Assembly (NCBI GenBank): GCA_963932465.1
Contig: OZ010795.1
Location: 518,201,451-518,265,450, forward strand
Reading direction: 5' to 3'
Source: Maratus speciosus
Taxonomy: Eukaryota; Arthropoda; Arachnida; Araneae; Salticidae
DNA: 64,000 nucleotides
Shown here: positions 10,846 to 22,339 of the stretch, one piece after another
Numbering within the stretch: the first letter of the stretch is position 1
Layout: each line of letters opens with the position of its first letter
Program-made: the position numbers and the translations under genes
Notes under the pieces: generated by a model
The model's input: the letters and a program-made list of their open reading frames with translations, nothing else
Told to the model about the DNA's origin: nothing
Databases searched by the model: none

Positions 10846-11191
10846 CAGTAAAACCTCTAAATAGCGGACACCCCGAGAATGCAGAATTTGTCCTCTATTT
10901 AGAGGTGACCGCTACTGAGAGTAAAACATGTACAGTTATTTAAGAGTTGGTAATCGAAAAAATGTCCGCTAAGTAGAGGTATCCGCTAATCGGGTGTGTC
11001 CGCTATGGAGGTTTTACCAGTAAAACTTCTGAATAGCGAACACCTCGGGAGGGCAGAATTTGTCCTCTATTTGGAGGTGTCCGCTACTGAGAGTAAAAAA
11101 TGTACACTAATTTAAGGGTTGGTAATCGAAAAAATGCCCGCTAAATAGAGGTGTCCACTAATCGGGTGTGTCAGTTATGGAGGTTTTACTG
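10846..11191. mobile_element. Two head-to-tail pogo/Tigger-like MITEs
   Basis: Copy one begins CAGTAAAACCTCTAAATAGC at 10846 and ends GGAGGTTTTAC at 11017. Copy two begins CAGTAAAACTTCTGAATAGC at 11018 and ends GGAGGTTTTACTG at 11191. Both contain 'agaatttgtcctctattt', 'ctactgagagtaaaa' and 'ttggtaatcgaaaaaatg'. There is TA before the first (10844-10845) but no TA between them, so this is a tandem duplication or dimer, not two TA insertions. They are related to 1051-1390. Confidence 0.8.
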
Positions 11192-11220
11192 CATAATAAT
11201 ATCATCCTTTACAAGAAAAT

Positions 11221-11333
11221 TGCATGCTGTATGATAGACAGACAGACATCCAGAGAAAGATAACCTCCCGGATCAATAAACACTCATGTCTTTTGTTTTA
11301 ATCATCCACAATTGTATGTCATACAACATGCCA
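11221..11333. repeat. Short inverted repeat
   Basis: GCATGCTGTATGAT at the left is matched by the inverse TCATACAACATGC at the right, about 85 bases apart, with GACAGACAGACAT next to the left arm. No TSD was identified. Confidence 0.45.
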
Positions 11334-11833
11334 GATTTTATACAACAGGCTAAAAACGGTCACCGTGGTACGGAATACTGTATTATTATTTGTTTGCCCA
11401 CCAAAACTGGTTGCCACGGGTTGTTGCAAGGTTTGTGATCACGTGGTTGTAAGTGATCTATTCAATATTACTGCGTGCGTATTTTTTTTTTATTTGATCC
11501 ATGTGTTCAAACCAGTTGTCTACGAAAACATCAACCGGTGAAAGTGACGCACACCAAAATTCTGTGACGTATGCAGATAAATTGTGCTTTTTTAAGAGTT
11601 TTTTCTACATAATTTTTAAACGGTTTGGAACTTATTTTTCATAGTAGGTGCATTCAGTAGGCGACCGTCATAGGTACCTTCTGGTGCAATCAGAAACGAA
11701 ATCCGACTAATATTTTTTGAGTTATGCTTGACGAAAGGTTTTTATTAGGCTTTTTTTTAGTAGGACATGGCGTTAATATCCATCGTAGTAGTAAAGTGTC
11801 CGGACAGTAATATTTCGCTGAGTATTAGCCTTC
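11334..11833. other. No recognised feature
   Basis: Mixed-composition sequence including GTGATCACGTGGTTGTAAGTGATC near 11438, parts of which form a weak inverted repeat. No gene seen. Confidence 0.45.
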
Positions 11834-12692
11834 GCTTCGCTCAGACAATTAATGTTATACTAATTTATTTGTTCTTTTGTTATTTAAAATAAAAATTTTG
11901 TCAATCTGCACAATTTGGCGAGTGGTTTGGCGATTTGTTTAATTTGCGAATTTGGTTGACGGAATAACTACTACATTGTACCGTATTTTTAAATTATTTT
12001 CTATTATTTTCAAAAGGAAATAGCAAAAAAAAAAATTAATAACTATAGAACAAAATGATTTATATAAATTTAAAAAAGAAATAAAAGTAAATAGTCATTT
12101 ATTATTAAATAAACAACAATAGCCGGGTTACCATGTCAATCAAAACAATGCCATTTGTGCGCCAATTAGGTAACCCGGTGCGTGTATGACATTTGTGCCT
12201 AATATTTTTCTTTTCGTTTTTTTTTTTTTTAAGAAGTGAAAGCCATCAATTTAAATGTTTCAGTTTAAAAGTTTTGTATTTAATAAAATGGTAACGAAAT
12301 ACAAAAAAAGCATTGTTCTTAGGATAGATTTAAAGGTGGCCAAACTGGTCTTCAAATTAATTTAAAATAGTAACCTTTTCTGAATTATGAAAAAAAAATT
12401 CTGTTATGATTAAAATTTGAGTTGCCATCATTAGAAAAAATGTATTTAAAATTAGAAAAAATTAATATTTCGAAAACTAATTCGAATTTAAAAATTCTAA
12501 TACCAGTTTTGAGATCTGTGGATCAACACGGATTTTTGGTGTTAATTTCATCGCAAAGTGTTCCATATTTTAGGAGTAATCGCCATGAAACAAAATCAGT
12601 TGTTTAATCAGTCGTTTCAAAGAATCAATACATTTCAGTCGTTTCATATATTCGTTTCATAAATTCGTTTCATTAGGATTTTATATATATAT
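11834..12692 (-). mobile_element. Dispersed repeat family C, probable Helitron-like element (copy 1)
   Basis: It aligns with 57286-58093 plus 62808-62852, the copy interrupted by the gypsy element. Both share 'tttggcgagtggtttggcga', the 'caatagccgggttaccatg' block and the edge 'cattaggattttatatata'. On the minus strand the left end reads AGCGAAGCGAAGGCTAAT, a CTAA-type terminus, but its hairpin is weak. At 12121-12180 CGGGTTACC pairs with GGTAACCCGG and is followed by a decayed Merlin-MITE end. No transposition protein is present. Confidence 0.5.
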
Positions 12693-13439
12693 TGGGCAGA
12701 AATAAAACGAAAGGATATTCTGAAATTTGTCTTCTGAATCATCTATAGTATAATAAGTAGATTCTTCAGAATGGGAGTTGTCGAAATATTTTACAGCACT
12801 TGTTATGCCTCTAAAGACAAGGATCTTGTAGGATCTAAGGACAAGGAAAATGTTTTCCAGCTCAATTACTGTAACAAGTAATAAATTTCAGAGTTTTTGA
12901 AGGGACTAAAAAAGTGACATTTTTACTTGTGGTTACAAAAACCTGCACAGAATGCAGAATGGCAGTTTATGGCAGCTGGTTTTTCACTATACATTAGATA
13001 ATGGTTCAGGCTACTGTTTCCATTATAAGTCGTTGCGGAACACTGTGGAACTTTTAAACTTTTTGATGTTTAAAAACAAAAAAATAAGATATTTTTTCAA
13101 AATTTTTATCAAAAATAACCATGAAATTATTAATTTTTATGTGCTTAATAAAACATTTTGTAACACCGCAAATAATTTACACTATATCATCGTGTGAATC
13201 CTGTTTAAAACATTAAAATCGGATGATATGGGAAAATTTAGCACGTGTTTAGAGGAACCATTGTTTTGCTCTTTTTGTTCACCTCAGATGATGATCCTCC
13301 AAGCGTCACTTTTGAAATGATACAGGTTGTCAAGCCAAAACGAAAACCTTTTTATAAATATAGATTCTGACCCTCCAAACATTATTCTAGCCATCTTTAT
13401 AGTCAAAATTCCCTAAATAGTAACTTTATTTTTCGACTT
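12693..13439. other. No recognised gene
   Basis: An 81-codon frame at 12952-13197 is low in complexity and resembles nothing I know. No repeats of note. Confidence 0.45.
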
Positions 13440-13930
13440 TTGGTCAGCTTTTCGGGATTTTGCCCCACTGTGCGTCTGTCTGTTTGTCCGCATATAACAG
13501 CGCAAAAACTACCCAACCGAATGGTTTGAAATTTATTATATAATCGTTGCAGAATTTTGTCGAGCCATGTCAAATTTTATGACAATCGAATAAAAACTTA
13601 AAAAGATATTAATAAAAAGTTTCTTCATTCTATTAAATCCTATCATACGTTAATTATCTAATTCAATGATATAGCATGATAGATAATGATTCTAGGTTGC
13701 CATGGTGATTATTCTACTAAATACCATCATATGTAATTAATCCAATGATATCCCATGATATGTAATGATTCTAAATTGCCACGGTGATTATGTCCTTTTT
13801 AAGGTAGAGTCCTATTATTTCCGTACTACTGAATTTAATATGTATGATCGTAACAAATTTTGTATTCATGCATTTTTGTATAAGAGTGCAACAGCTATTG
13901 CACCAAGATCTGAATATTTATAAAATTAGT
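13440..13930 (+). repeat. Dispersed repeat family A, copy 2
   Basis: The longest copy of the family. It starts with 'cgggattttgccccactgtg' and TCTGTCTGTTTGTCC, continues through 'caaaaactacccaaccgaatg' and a twice-repeated 'aatgatat..catgata..aatgattcta..ttgcca.ggtgatta' segment (about 13660-13790), and ends in 'gcaccaagatctgaata'. The internal repeat has a ~85-bp period. Confidence 0.65.
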
Positions 13931-14209
13931 TATAGTACGAATATTAGTTATAGTACGATATATATCATTTGGCACGCTTAACGTACAATTTCTGACTTGT
14001 TGGATATGTTGCAGATATGCAACATCGTGATAGGAAGAATTAAGGGCAAACATATTCGATGTAATAAATGTTTTCAGTATATAAAAGAAAAAAAAAGTTA
14101 AAAGGAAGTATGTATTACAACTAACCAAAAATATAATTTGTATTTTCAGAATCTTGGATATGAACATTTTTTCTAAATAGAAAATTTAACTTCATAAAAC
14201 AGCGTTATT

Positions 14210-14520
14210 TTACAAAATTCTAAATGCACTCTATTTCCCATCCGTTGTTTGAGTTTATAATTGCATAACAGAAAAAAGATAAAACCTGCTTATTCCTAAA
14301 TTAAATTTCGCTTATCAAACTTTCGAACAGTAAACTTCATTAACGCTTTTACGTATTTACGGTGTTGAATTATTTCATTCTCACTATAATTTTGTGTCAT
14401 GTAGAAATTATCTAAGCGCGTTCCAGTTATTAAGATTGCAGATAATGAAGTTATTTTATAATCATTTATGGCTTAGATTGTGAAAATTCGTTGAAAAAAA
14501 TGAAATGAAATGAACAAACA
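14210..14520 (+). repeat. Dispersed repeat family F, copy 1 (left part)
   Basis: Matches 23420-23760 and 28860-29220: 'attcctaaattaaatttcgc', 'atcaaactttcgaacag', 'cattaacgcttttac' and 'gttattaagattgcagataa'. The tail of the family (AAGCGAATTTGAATGTAAATTT) reappears at about 16990-17110, so this copy seems split by later insertions. Confidence 0.6.
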
Positions 14521-15012
14521 TAACAATCTATATTGTTACATATTTTATAAAGGACAAACATATCTGTGCGTAATGCTGACGCCCTTCCGCGAATGGCAAC
14601 ACTTTAAAATTTGAAATGAAATTTCGGTTTTGCAATTTTTGAAACTGAAAAATTTTAAATTTTTAAAGATTGCACAATTTTAATTTGTACGACGTATCGG
14701 AAAAAAAATGTACTTTTAACTCCAATTTGTTTGAAAGCTGTAGGGGAGGTAGGGGAGGTATGATACACTTTTTTTTACTAATATTTTTACAACCCTTAGA
14801 AAGCTATTTTTAAACAAATTTTTCGTGTTTTCTTATAAAGTGACCTTTTATTCATTTATTAAAAATATTGTGAATTTAAAAAATAGTCATTCAAAAAATT
14901 TATGCCTATTATTTTGAATGGCTACTACTGTTTCAAATCTCCCCATTACTGGGGAGGATTGATACACTAGCGAGGAAGGTTTGATACATTGTTATGTAAA
15001 TTGAAAAAAAAA

Positions 15013-15235
15013 ATACAGACAATTCAATTTATGCGTCATACATTTTTTTATGATAAATCTTGAAATATTTAATTAAAATTTGAAACGGAATGACATTGAC
15101 ATATAAATTCAAAAAAAAAAAAAAAAAATACAGACAATTCAATTTATGCGTCATACAATTTTTTATGATAAATCTTGAAATATTTAATTAAAATTTGAAA
15201 CGGAATGACATTGACATATTTTTGTTTCAGAAATG
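15013..15235. repeat. 116-bp tandem duplication
   Basis: A segment with 'tacagacaattcaattta', 'gataaatcttgaaatattta' and 'gaaacggaatgacattgac' occurs twice, offset by 116 bases, almost identically, joined by an A run. Near-identity points to a recent duplication. Confidence 0.9.
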
Positions 15236-15411
15236 ATTTTTACAAAAATATTTAAACTATTGCTATTATTTAAACAATCCTATTAACACACTTTTTAGAA
15301 AATAAATAATGAAAAAAACCTCTAGAGATCTAGCTGCAAGGAAAAATGAAGTGAACATTGCTGATTTGCAAACAATTTAACATAAATTTAGCACATTTAA
15401 GATTCCTTTAA

Positions 15412-15621
15412 CCCTTTCAGAAGAAAAGCATTTTCAATGCTAAAGTGTTGAATAGATGAATGGCACCGGAATTTATCAACAAATTTAATTAGAAATATGA
15501 AAAGGGATATATTTCCCTTTCACACTAAATGGAAAATATTTTACCAAAATGCTGGTGCCAATGTGGCGTTTGGGAATTAAAATTAAGTGGTTTCATAAAT
15601 ATACCACCACCTCTGAAATGG
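15412..15621. mobile_element. Candidate piggyBac-type MITE (TTAA target)
   Basis: TTAA flanks both ends (15408-15411, 15622-15625). The left end CCCTTTCAGAAG pairs with the inverse of the right end, CCATTTCAGAGG. Length is 210 bp with no reading frame. TTAA target plus CCY ends is the piggyBac signature. The TIR is short and imperfect, so chance is possible. Confidence 0.5.
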
Positions 15622-16592
15622 TTAAAAGAAAAACTAATATAAGTAAAATCGGGTAGATTTAACGTTTTGTTCAATTTGCCTTTCGTAAATTATAGAAACA
15701 TTTTCCCTTTCAGGCCGTTTAAGGGAAAAACCCTTCTACATGACAGGCAAAGCGAACTAACCATCTGTCATCGCACTGTTTTTCTATGTAATCTACATAA
15801 TGCATATGAATAGTCTCTTTGTTCTTCCTTACCAATTTCAGTAGCTCTTGCTGTAAAACAATAATGTCAGTCCTATATTAGTTTGGAAACTTAAAAAAAC
15901 TATTAAATTTCAAATGTACAAGTGTATCATTTCTCCCCAGTACTAATGTATCATTTCTCCCTATTATGCCTTATTGGATTTTCAATCACTTTGTACAAAT
16001 GCAGTTTCAAGATGGTAATCTACTTTCTAGTAAAACTAATCCCAACAGTGTGCTTTATAAATAAAAAAATTACAAGATATTATCTTCACAATAATAAGAG
16101 TTATGAAAGAAAGTCAGTCAATGAAAAAATTTACATTGACATTCCAAAAACCTTCAAAATTAAAAGAAAAGAAAAGTTGTCAGTTCTTCACTGATTAGTC
16201 CAGGTACTGATGGCTTCAGCAAATAAAAGAAGACTTCACATGTGTTAGAATGGCTGTTAATGCCATTTGTTGAGAAAAATTGTCAATGTATCAACCTTCC
16301 CTATGTATCAAACCTCCTCTACTTCAATTTATTTTTGAGATATATATATATATTAGTTTTAAATACCAAATTTGTATTCGTCGCAACAGAAGTACATCGT
16401 TTCTATTAAAAATAAAGGGAAAATCATAGAGTAAAGAGAAAGTATAGAGATAAAGTGTGATGGCTGGAGGGAACGCCAAAAATGTAACCATAAAATCCGC
16501 TATGTTCGGCCCAAACACACCACGTTCTTTCGCAAACAAAGAAGGAAACTTTTAGTAATACACTTTTTAATTCATAATACAATGAAATGCTA

Positions 16593-16595
16593 CAC

Positions 16596-16634
<39 letters not shown>

Positions 16635-16873
16635 TGCCAGTTTTCCGATAGGAATCGGAAAAATAGTTGCCCTTATCGTACCGGAATAATTTCTGACCCA
16701 GCTCGGAATAAAATCCGTAAAAATAAGGAAATAGTCAGTAAAAAGGTATTTTAAGGATTTTATTCCGATTTTACGGATTTTATTCCGAGTTGTGATGGAA
16801 ATTATTCCGGTTCGATAAGGGCAACTATTTTTCCGATTCCTACCGGAAAACTGGCAGTATTTTTTTTACAGTG
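16593..16873. mobile_element. Long-TIR palindromic MITE (CACTGTAAAA ends)
   Basis: Left CACTGTAAAA and right TTTTACAGTG are flanked by TA on both sides. The arms extend inward about 130 bases almost perfectly: 'atactgccagttttccgat', 'aaaatagttgcccttatcg', 'cggaataaaatccgtaaaa' all recur inverted. An expanded A run (about 33 A, 16599-16631) sits in the left arm only. Whole element ~281 bp, no coding capacity. Confidence 0.85.
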
Positions 16874-16989
16874 TACTTTAGAATGCTTAAATATAGGCAG
16901 ATAATTTTCATTTAGAGCAAAAATGCACGGGTGATGTCAAAGAATTCTGTCCCTGTTCCACGTGTTTGTTTTTCTCATGGCATAAAAAA

Positions 16990-17110
16990 TGTGTCTGTTA
17001 TTAATCGAAAATTAATAAATAACAAAAAAAAAAGCGAATTTGAATGTAAATTTTAATTAAATGTTGCGCTGTTAACGCTACTTTATTTTACAAGTAAAAT
17101 GTATCTAATC
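16990..17110 (+). repeat. Dispersed repeat family F, tail of the interrupted copy
   Basis: AAGCGAATTTGAATGTAAAT and 'ttttaattaaatgttgcgct' match the tails at 23815-23880 and 29280-29340. It completes the copy beginning at 14210, with the 14527-16990 stack inserted between. Confidence 0.5.
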
Positions 17111-17160
17111 AAAAACCTAATGTATATGTACATTTTAGATTAAATTCTTTACAAAATATA

Positions 17161-18314
17161 CAGGGTGTTCATAAAGAATGTCCGAGTTATAAATTTTAAT
17201 GGTATCAACTGTTAGCGTAGTAGAGTGTTGCTTCAAGCTCACTATAATTGTCAAGACTTTTTAGAAACAGAAATACTTTTAGTAGACTCCTTTCGCAGAA
17301 GATGGCAGCACTATGAAACTCTCACGGCTATTCTTTCTTATCCAAAACATTTGGCTGCTGATAAATAAGACTTTTAATTCATTGTAATTCGTATCACTTT
17401 TTAACTTATTTTTCATTTCTATAATCTTAATAGGTTTCTTTTCTGCATACATGCATATTAATTTTTGTTTCTTTATTAGCTAATGGTATTTGCTTTATTT
17501 TTGGATTCGCTGCGGGACTGCAGTCGAATTATTCTGTTATGATTCTGAAATCTAAAGTATATGTTGAAAATTTAAATCGCATTCTATAAAATATCATGTA
17601 TCATCGTACTTATTCATAGTCACAATTATTGATTTTTTAAGTAATATAAGCCTGTATTCAAGTCGTGAATCTTCAATTAATATTAGGTCTATTCAACTAA
17701 TTATTTAATCGTTTCCTAACGTACTCGTTTGGTTTCTGCGACGGATGAAGGCATGCAGTCAAAACAAAGGTACTGTTCACTTTTAAATTTGTTTTGATGC
17801 TTAAATAAACAATCTATATTATCTCAAGTCTTTTAAAACTATACAGTCATAAATAAAGAGTAATTCAAACAGTTTTAGATGAGTCATGCTCGTGTACTGC
17901 TTTGTCATTTACTCGCTTGCAGTGCCACATACGCAAAATGGCGACTCCTGAGCGTAAAACGTTATTGATGGACTGAAGATTTAAAAAACCTTTTGAACCA
18001 TGCGATTTTTTTCTTTTGGAGGTTTATAAAAGATCGTGTCTACGTTCCACCGCTTCCTGATGATTTGCCATAGTTGAGGCATATAATTTAAGAGGCTAAT
18101 GCTTCTATTACTCCGGATTTGTTAATAGAAGTGTGGGAAGAATTGGGCTTTAGATTGGATGTGTGCCGTATAACTAAAGATGAACATTTTGTTCATTTGT
18201 ATAAAAATCTAGGTTAGTTTACCTTCAATTTGATGTATGATTTGTTGAAAATAGTCTAAATTGAACTGCTATAATATACCAGTGAAACTGGGACACTCTT
18301 TTATGAACACCTTG
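17161..18314 (+). mobile_element. Defective mariner-like element with CAGGGTGTTC ends (DUF4817 type)
   Basis: The left end CAGGGTGTTCATAAAGAATG is matched by the inverse of the right end, CAAGGTGTTCATAAAAGAGT, with TA outside (17159-17160 and 18315-18316). Only the C-terminal part of a transposase is preserved (17990-18217); the rest of the interior is eroded or deleted. Confidence 0.7.
17990..18217 (+). pseudogene. Transposase C-terminal remnant (mariner-like, DUF4817-type)
   Basis: Translation gives PCDFFL, then after a one-base shift FIKDRVYVPPLPDDL, then ITPDLLIEVWEELGF and RLDVCRITKDEHFVHLYKN before a stop. This order (PxDFFLWG...KDxVYVPP...VWEExxxRLDVCRxTxGxHxEHL) is the C-terminal signature of a transposase group common in arthropods, in which the N-terminal domain is DUF4817 and the core is a DDE_3-type nuclease. 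Two stops and one frameshift break the remnant. It cannot encode a working transposase. Confidence 0.75.
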
Positions 18315-18488
18315 TATAATAAAGATAAAAATAGTTTTTGAAAAACACTCTTTTAAAAGCATTCATTTGTCATCTAAAAAATGCGGCCTAATTTTTGGCC
18401 TACAATTCATGTTTTTTACCAAAATTTACTGTTACAATACATTAACTTGGCACGAGCACGAACTCGATTATGAAAAATTCACTGTTTT

Positions 18489-18622
18489 TTACTTTCTTCT
18501 ATCTTGACAAGAAGAAAGTATTGGTTTCATGAAAATTTTCGAATTCCAGTTTTCGACGGATTTATACGTTTTATGGGTCAGAGATTATAAAAAAAATGTT
18601 TTTGCAAAATGTCTGTCTGTGA

Positions 18623-18653
<31 letters not shown>

Positions 18654-19716
18654 CGTTTGTCTGTCTGTATGTGACACAAATTTTGTGGGCGCTCTATCTC
18701 AAAAACTAATGCAGGGAATTTAATAAAAATTTATATTCAGGTAGTCCCTCATATAGATTGGTGCTGATTAGTTTTTGGTGTAAATCGCCCTGCAGGTGGC
18801 GCTGCTATGTTGCATTTTTCAGGATTTCCGCAAAAGCTCTATCTCAAGAACTAATGCACGGATTTTTATAAAATTTCAGATTCCTTTAATCCTTGATATG
18901 AGTTGGTGCTGGTAAGGTTTTGGTGCAAATCGCCCAACAGATGGCGCTGCTATGCTGCATTTTGAAGCATTTACACGATTTTTGTAATAGCTCAATCTCA
19001 AGAAATAATGCACGTATTTTCATCAAACTTCAGATTCAGTTAGTGCTTGACATGAATTGACGTTTTGCCACTTGTCGTGTAAATCGCCAGACAGGTGGCG
19101 CTGCTATGCTGCATTTTTTTTGAGATTTCCGCAATAGCTCTATCTCAAGAACTAATACTTGGGTTTTCAGGTATACCTGGATATGAATTAGTGTTGTTTA
19201 TGTTTTGGTGTAAATCTCTCAACAGGTGGCGCTGCTATGCAGCATTTTTCACGATTTCCACAATAGCTCAATGTCCAGAACTAATGCACGTATTTTCATC
19301 AAACTTCAGATACAGTTAGTCCTTGACGTGAAATGATGTTTTGTACCTTTTCGTGTAAATCGCTCAACAGGTGGCGCTGCTGTGCTGCTTTTTTGTGATT
19401 TCCACAATAGCTTTAGCTCCAGAACTAATGCACCGATTTTCATCAAACTTCAGATTCCGGTATACCTTGATATGAATTAGTGCTGTTTGTGTTTTGGCGC
19501 AAATCGCTCAACAGGTGGCGTTGCTATGCTGATTTTTTCAGCATTTCCCCTACAGCTCTATCTCAATAACTAATGCACGAATTTTCATCAAACTTCGAAT
19601 TCAGGTATACTATGATACGAATTGGTTCTAAATTGATGTAATTTCTTATACTATTTAAATGATTTAATTGATGTGATTTATATAGAAGAAAGTTTTGTGA
19701 TGGCTACAACATACTA
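18489..19716 (+). mobile_element. Hairpin / TGTC tract / 145-bp array element, copy A
   Basis: It begins at a hairpin (18491-18519) with arms ACTTTCTTCT and AGAAGAAAGT, then a TGTC tract (18609-18668), then about six units of ~145 bp marked by GGTGGCGCTGCTATG (18795, 18950, 19094, 19225, 19370, 19514), and ends TATAGAAGAAAGTTTTGTGA to ATACTA. The ends agree with copy B, which defines the element. The AGAAGAAAGT motif near the 3' end repeats the hairpin arm, like the subterminal repeats of Helentron/DINE-1 elements. No transposition gene; family assignment is inference. Confidence 0.75.
18491..18519. other. Terminal hairpin of copy A
   Basis: A perfect 10-bp stem (ACTTTCTTCT / AGAAGAAAGT) around a nine-base loop. 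The same hairpin occurs at 27203-27231 in copy B. Confidence 0.85.
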
Positions 19717-20700
19717 ATTTACGCTTGGTAGAAAGCTCAAACAAATAAATCTATTAAAAATACATAATTTTCGCTCTTTTGTTTTAAGAAAGGGAAAAGG
19801 AAAGAAAATGGAACATTATTTAAAGTATCTTTTTAGGATTCCTTTGTATGCAATCTTCTTCCTTTTGGAAGACCTTTCTTCATTTAGTTATTCTCGCTTT
19901 TCTACTTTCCAGTTATGACCTTGGACTTTTGGGGCTCGTTGCAGGGCCCCTTGAAGTTTTTGTGCAAATAAATTGTTAATAAATTGCTTTCTTATCCGAT
20001 CTTCATTTTTGGGATCCTTTTTGCATATTGTTATTCTCACGTTGCTACATTCCATATAAGACACTGGGGCTCCCTAGGGTACCGTAGGGCCCGGTCCATG
20101 GTCCCTTGAACTTTTTGTGCGCCAAGTATTTATCACCCCTAATTTTTTCACCTTCTCAGTGCATAATTTTAAAGTTGAGTTTGGGACTCTTTTTCCTGTA
20201 CCAACACACTCATATCTTTATTGGGACCCTAAAGCCGTTTTTTAAACATTTACCCATCTTTTGTGCATTTCTTTAAAATATTACTCTAACGAATAATTCA
20301 CACCCTATGCTTAATTTTGACTGATTGAAGATCTAAAGCGCTAAGTCTAAGACATTTTAACATGTTTTCATTTTAGGGCCCTGTTTTTAACTGTCGGCTG
20401 GTCCCTTTTGGGTCCCGTATTATAGCTCCCTTAAAAATGGTCCGATTCACTAACCTTTTTATTGCTAACAACTTCGTAGGTTCTCCAGCTACTACATAAA
20501 CAACAAAAGTTTTTTTTCAGATTTCAGCTATTACTACCAGTTTTGAATATTAATCGCCTCAACTATCAATTCTCAACTATCGTTCTCAACTATCAGTTGG
20601 CCCCTTTAGGGCCCCTATTACAGCTCCCTTAAAAATAGTCCGATTTACTAGCTTTTTTTTTCTAACAACTTTTTAAGTTCTACATCTACTACATAAACGA

Positions 20701-20740
<40 letters not shown>

Positions 20741-22339
20741 GACTTCAGTTTCCACCAATTTTGAATATTAATCGCCTTCTTGGGCCCTTGGTGCAGCTTC
20801 TTTAAAAATGATCCAAATTGCTTGCAATTTTCTTTAACATAGTTCCAGTGTCCGCAGATCATTTTAAAAACTACTAAAAAATTTTTTTTACGAACTACAT
20901 GCCAGTTAAGTCCCTAGCCCCTTGAGGCCTTGTTCAGGGCACCTTGAAGATTTTGCACCATAAATTGTTATTAAATTGCCCCCTCTTAATCCAATCTTCA
21001 TTTTTGGAACCCTTTTTCCATTTAGTTATTCTTACGTTCCTTCATTCCAGTTAAGACCATGGTATCCCCTATGGTCCTGTAGGTCCCGGTCCAGGGTCTT
21101 GGAACTTCTTGTGCGCCATGCATATTTCACCCCTTAATATTTTCACCTTTTCAGTGCATAATTTTTTTTAACCTTGGACACTTCTTCCAGGACCAACACC
21201 CCAACATTTTTATTGGGGCCCTAGGGTCTTTTTAAAAACATTTACTCAATTTTTTATGCATTTCTTTAAAATATTATTCTGACGAATAATTCATACCGTA
21301 TGCTTCATTTTGACTAATTGGAGTTCTAAAGCGTTAAGTACTAAGACATCTTTTGCATGATGCATGACACGTTTCCATGATATCCTTTTAACTATCAGTT
21401 GGTTACTTTTGGGCCTCCTATTATAGCTCTCTTAAAAATCGTCCGATTAACAAGTTTTTTTTTTCAAAGAACTTCTTAGGTCCTCCATCTACTACATGAA
21501 TGACAAAAAAATTTCTCAGACTTCAGCTGCCACCAATTTTGAATATTAATCTCCTTCTTGGGGTCTTTGTTGCAGCTCATTGAAAAACTAGCCAATTTTA
21601 TTACATTTTTCTGTAACATTGTTTTAGAGTCCTCCAGCTATTTTAAAACTACCAACTATATTCCAGTGAAGATCCTGGCCCCCAGGACACGGTCCTTCTT
21701 TTTACTTTGGCTTCCACTTTTTTCGAACATTAATCTCCCTTTTCGTCAAATATTTACGTTTACTCACTACAGCCGTAAATTAAAAATCACGTTACAATAA
21801 AGGTAACTTTAGATAAAGGGTTTCATCCGTTTATTAAATATCGTGCTAACGTTAAACGTAATTTGTGAAATTTACAGGAGGGAGCACCTTCCACCGCTTG
21901 GGGGAGCATTCTTTCCTCGGGTTCTAAGGGCCTAATTTCAATAGGATTCGGTTCATTCAACTTAGATGACGATTCGACTAATTTCTGTATTACAAAATTT
22001 TATCTTAGGCTTTAGTTACCAACATTTTCGAACATTAGTGGTGCATCCTTTTTTCGGATTCTGTTGACTTACTACGAGTTTTGGCTCACTCAACTTGGTT
22101 TTTGACTGTCGCCAGCATGTGCGGAGTACTTCTGGTCCATGATTCTTTAGGCAGCGAGGATCCAGCTCCCTCGTTCGATTGGAAAGAAATTTGTTGGGAG
22201 CACATTAGACGCTGAGTCAATGGGGCCTTCGAAATTAGATTTATTTAAAAGAATTTCAAAACATATAAAATCATACAGACTTGAGTTTAGTTTAAGATTA
22301 TTATAACGGGCCCCAGGAAACGCCGGGCGGGTCAGCTAG
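19717..22339 (+). repeat. GGGCCC-rich dispersed repeat block, copy 1 (Helitron-like 3' end)
   Basis: Phrases such as 'cagggccccttgaagttttt', 'atccgatcttcatttttggg', 'tttttaaacatttaccc' and 'cacttccaccgcttgg' recur in the same order at 53270-55160. Within the block the sequence repeats itself with about 1.1 kb spacing (about 19900-20760 against 20900-21560). It ends GGGCGGGTCAG-CTAG-T at 22336-22340, a GC-rich terminus with CTAG like the Helitron ends elsewhere here. Contains a 36-base A run (20702-20737). No coding sequence is credible in it. Confidence 0.6.

Larger units (their letters stand above)
14743..16319. mobile_element. TA-flanked DNA element with GGGGAGGTATGATACA-type ends
   Basis: The left end GGGGAGGTAGGGGAGGTATG and the inverse of the right end, GAGGAGGTTTGATACAT, form imperfect TIRs. 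The left copy has an extra duplicated GGGGAGGTA. TA lies on both sides (14741-14742, 16320-16321), and the interrupted Helitron continues exactly beyond. The 90-codon frame at 15922-16194 lacks any domain I can name. TA targeting suggests the Tc1/mariner/pogo group; the family is not recognised. Confidence 0.65.
14527..16440 (+). mobile_element. Helitron-like element 5' part, split by a later insertion
   Basis: It starts at a TC followed by TATAAAGGACAAACATATC and 'tgtgcgtaatgctgacg', the 5' end shared with the elements at 44056, 46408 and 49334. The match runs to 'ttgaaagctgta' (14742), stops, and resumes at 16322 with 'caatttatttttgagata' and 'gcaacagaagtac'. The gap is filled by a TA-flanked element. 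The 3' end is missing after about 16440. Confidence 0.65.

Noticed and set aside
12952..13197. 81-codon frame as a small host gene
   Set aside because: Phe/Asn/Lys-rich low complexity in A+T-rich DNA; no splice or domain evidence.
15922..16194. 90-codon frame as transposase of the TA-flanked element
   Set aside because: No helix-turn-helix or DDE motif, and it is far too short. It may be an eroded remnant but cannot be supported.
20702..20737. 36-base A run as a retroposon poly(A) tail
   Set aside because: It sits inside a block shared with 52-55 kb, with no flanking direct repeats or upstream retroposon sequence; simple tract expansion is enough.
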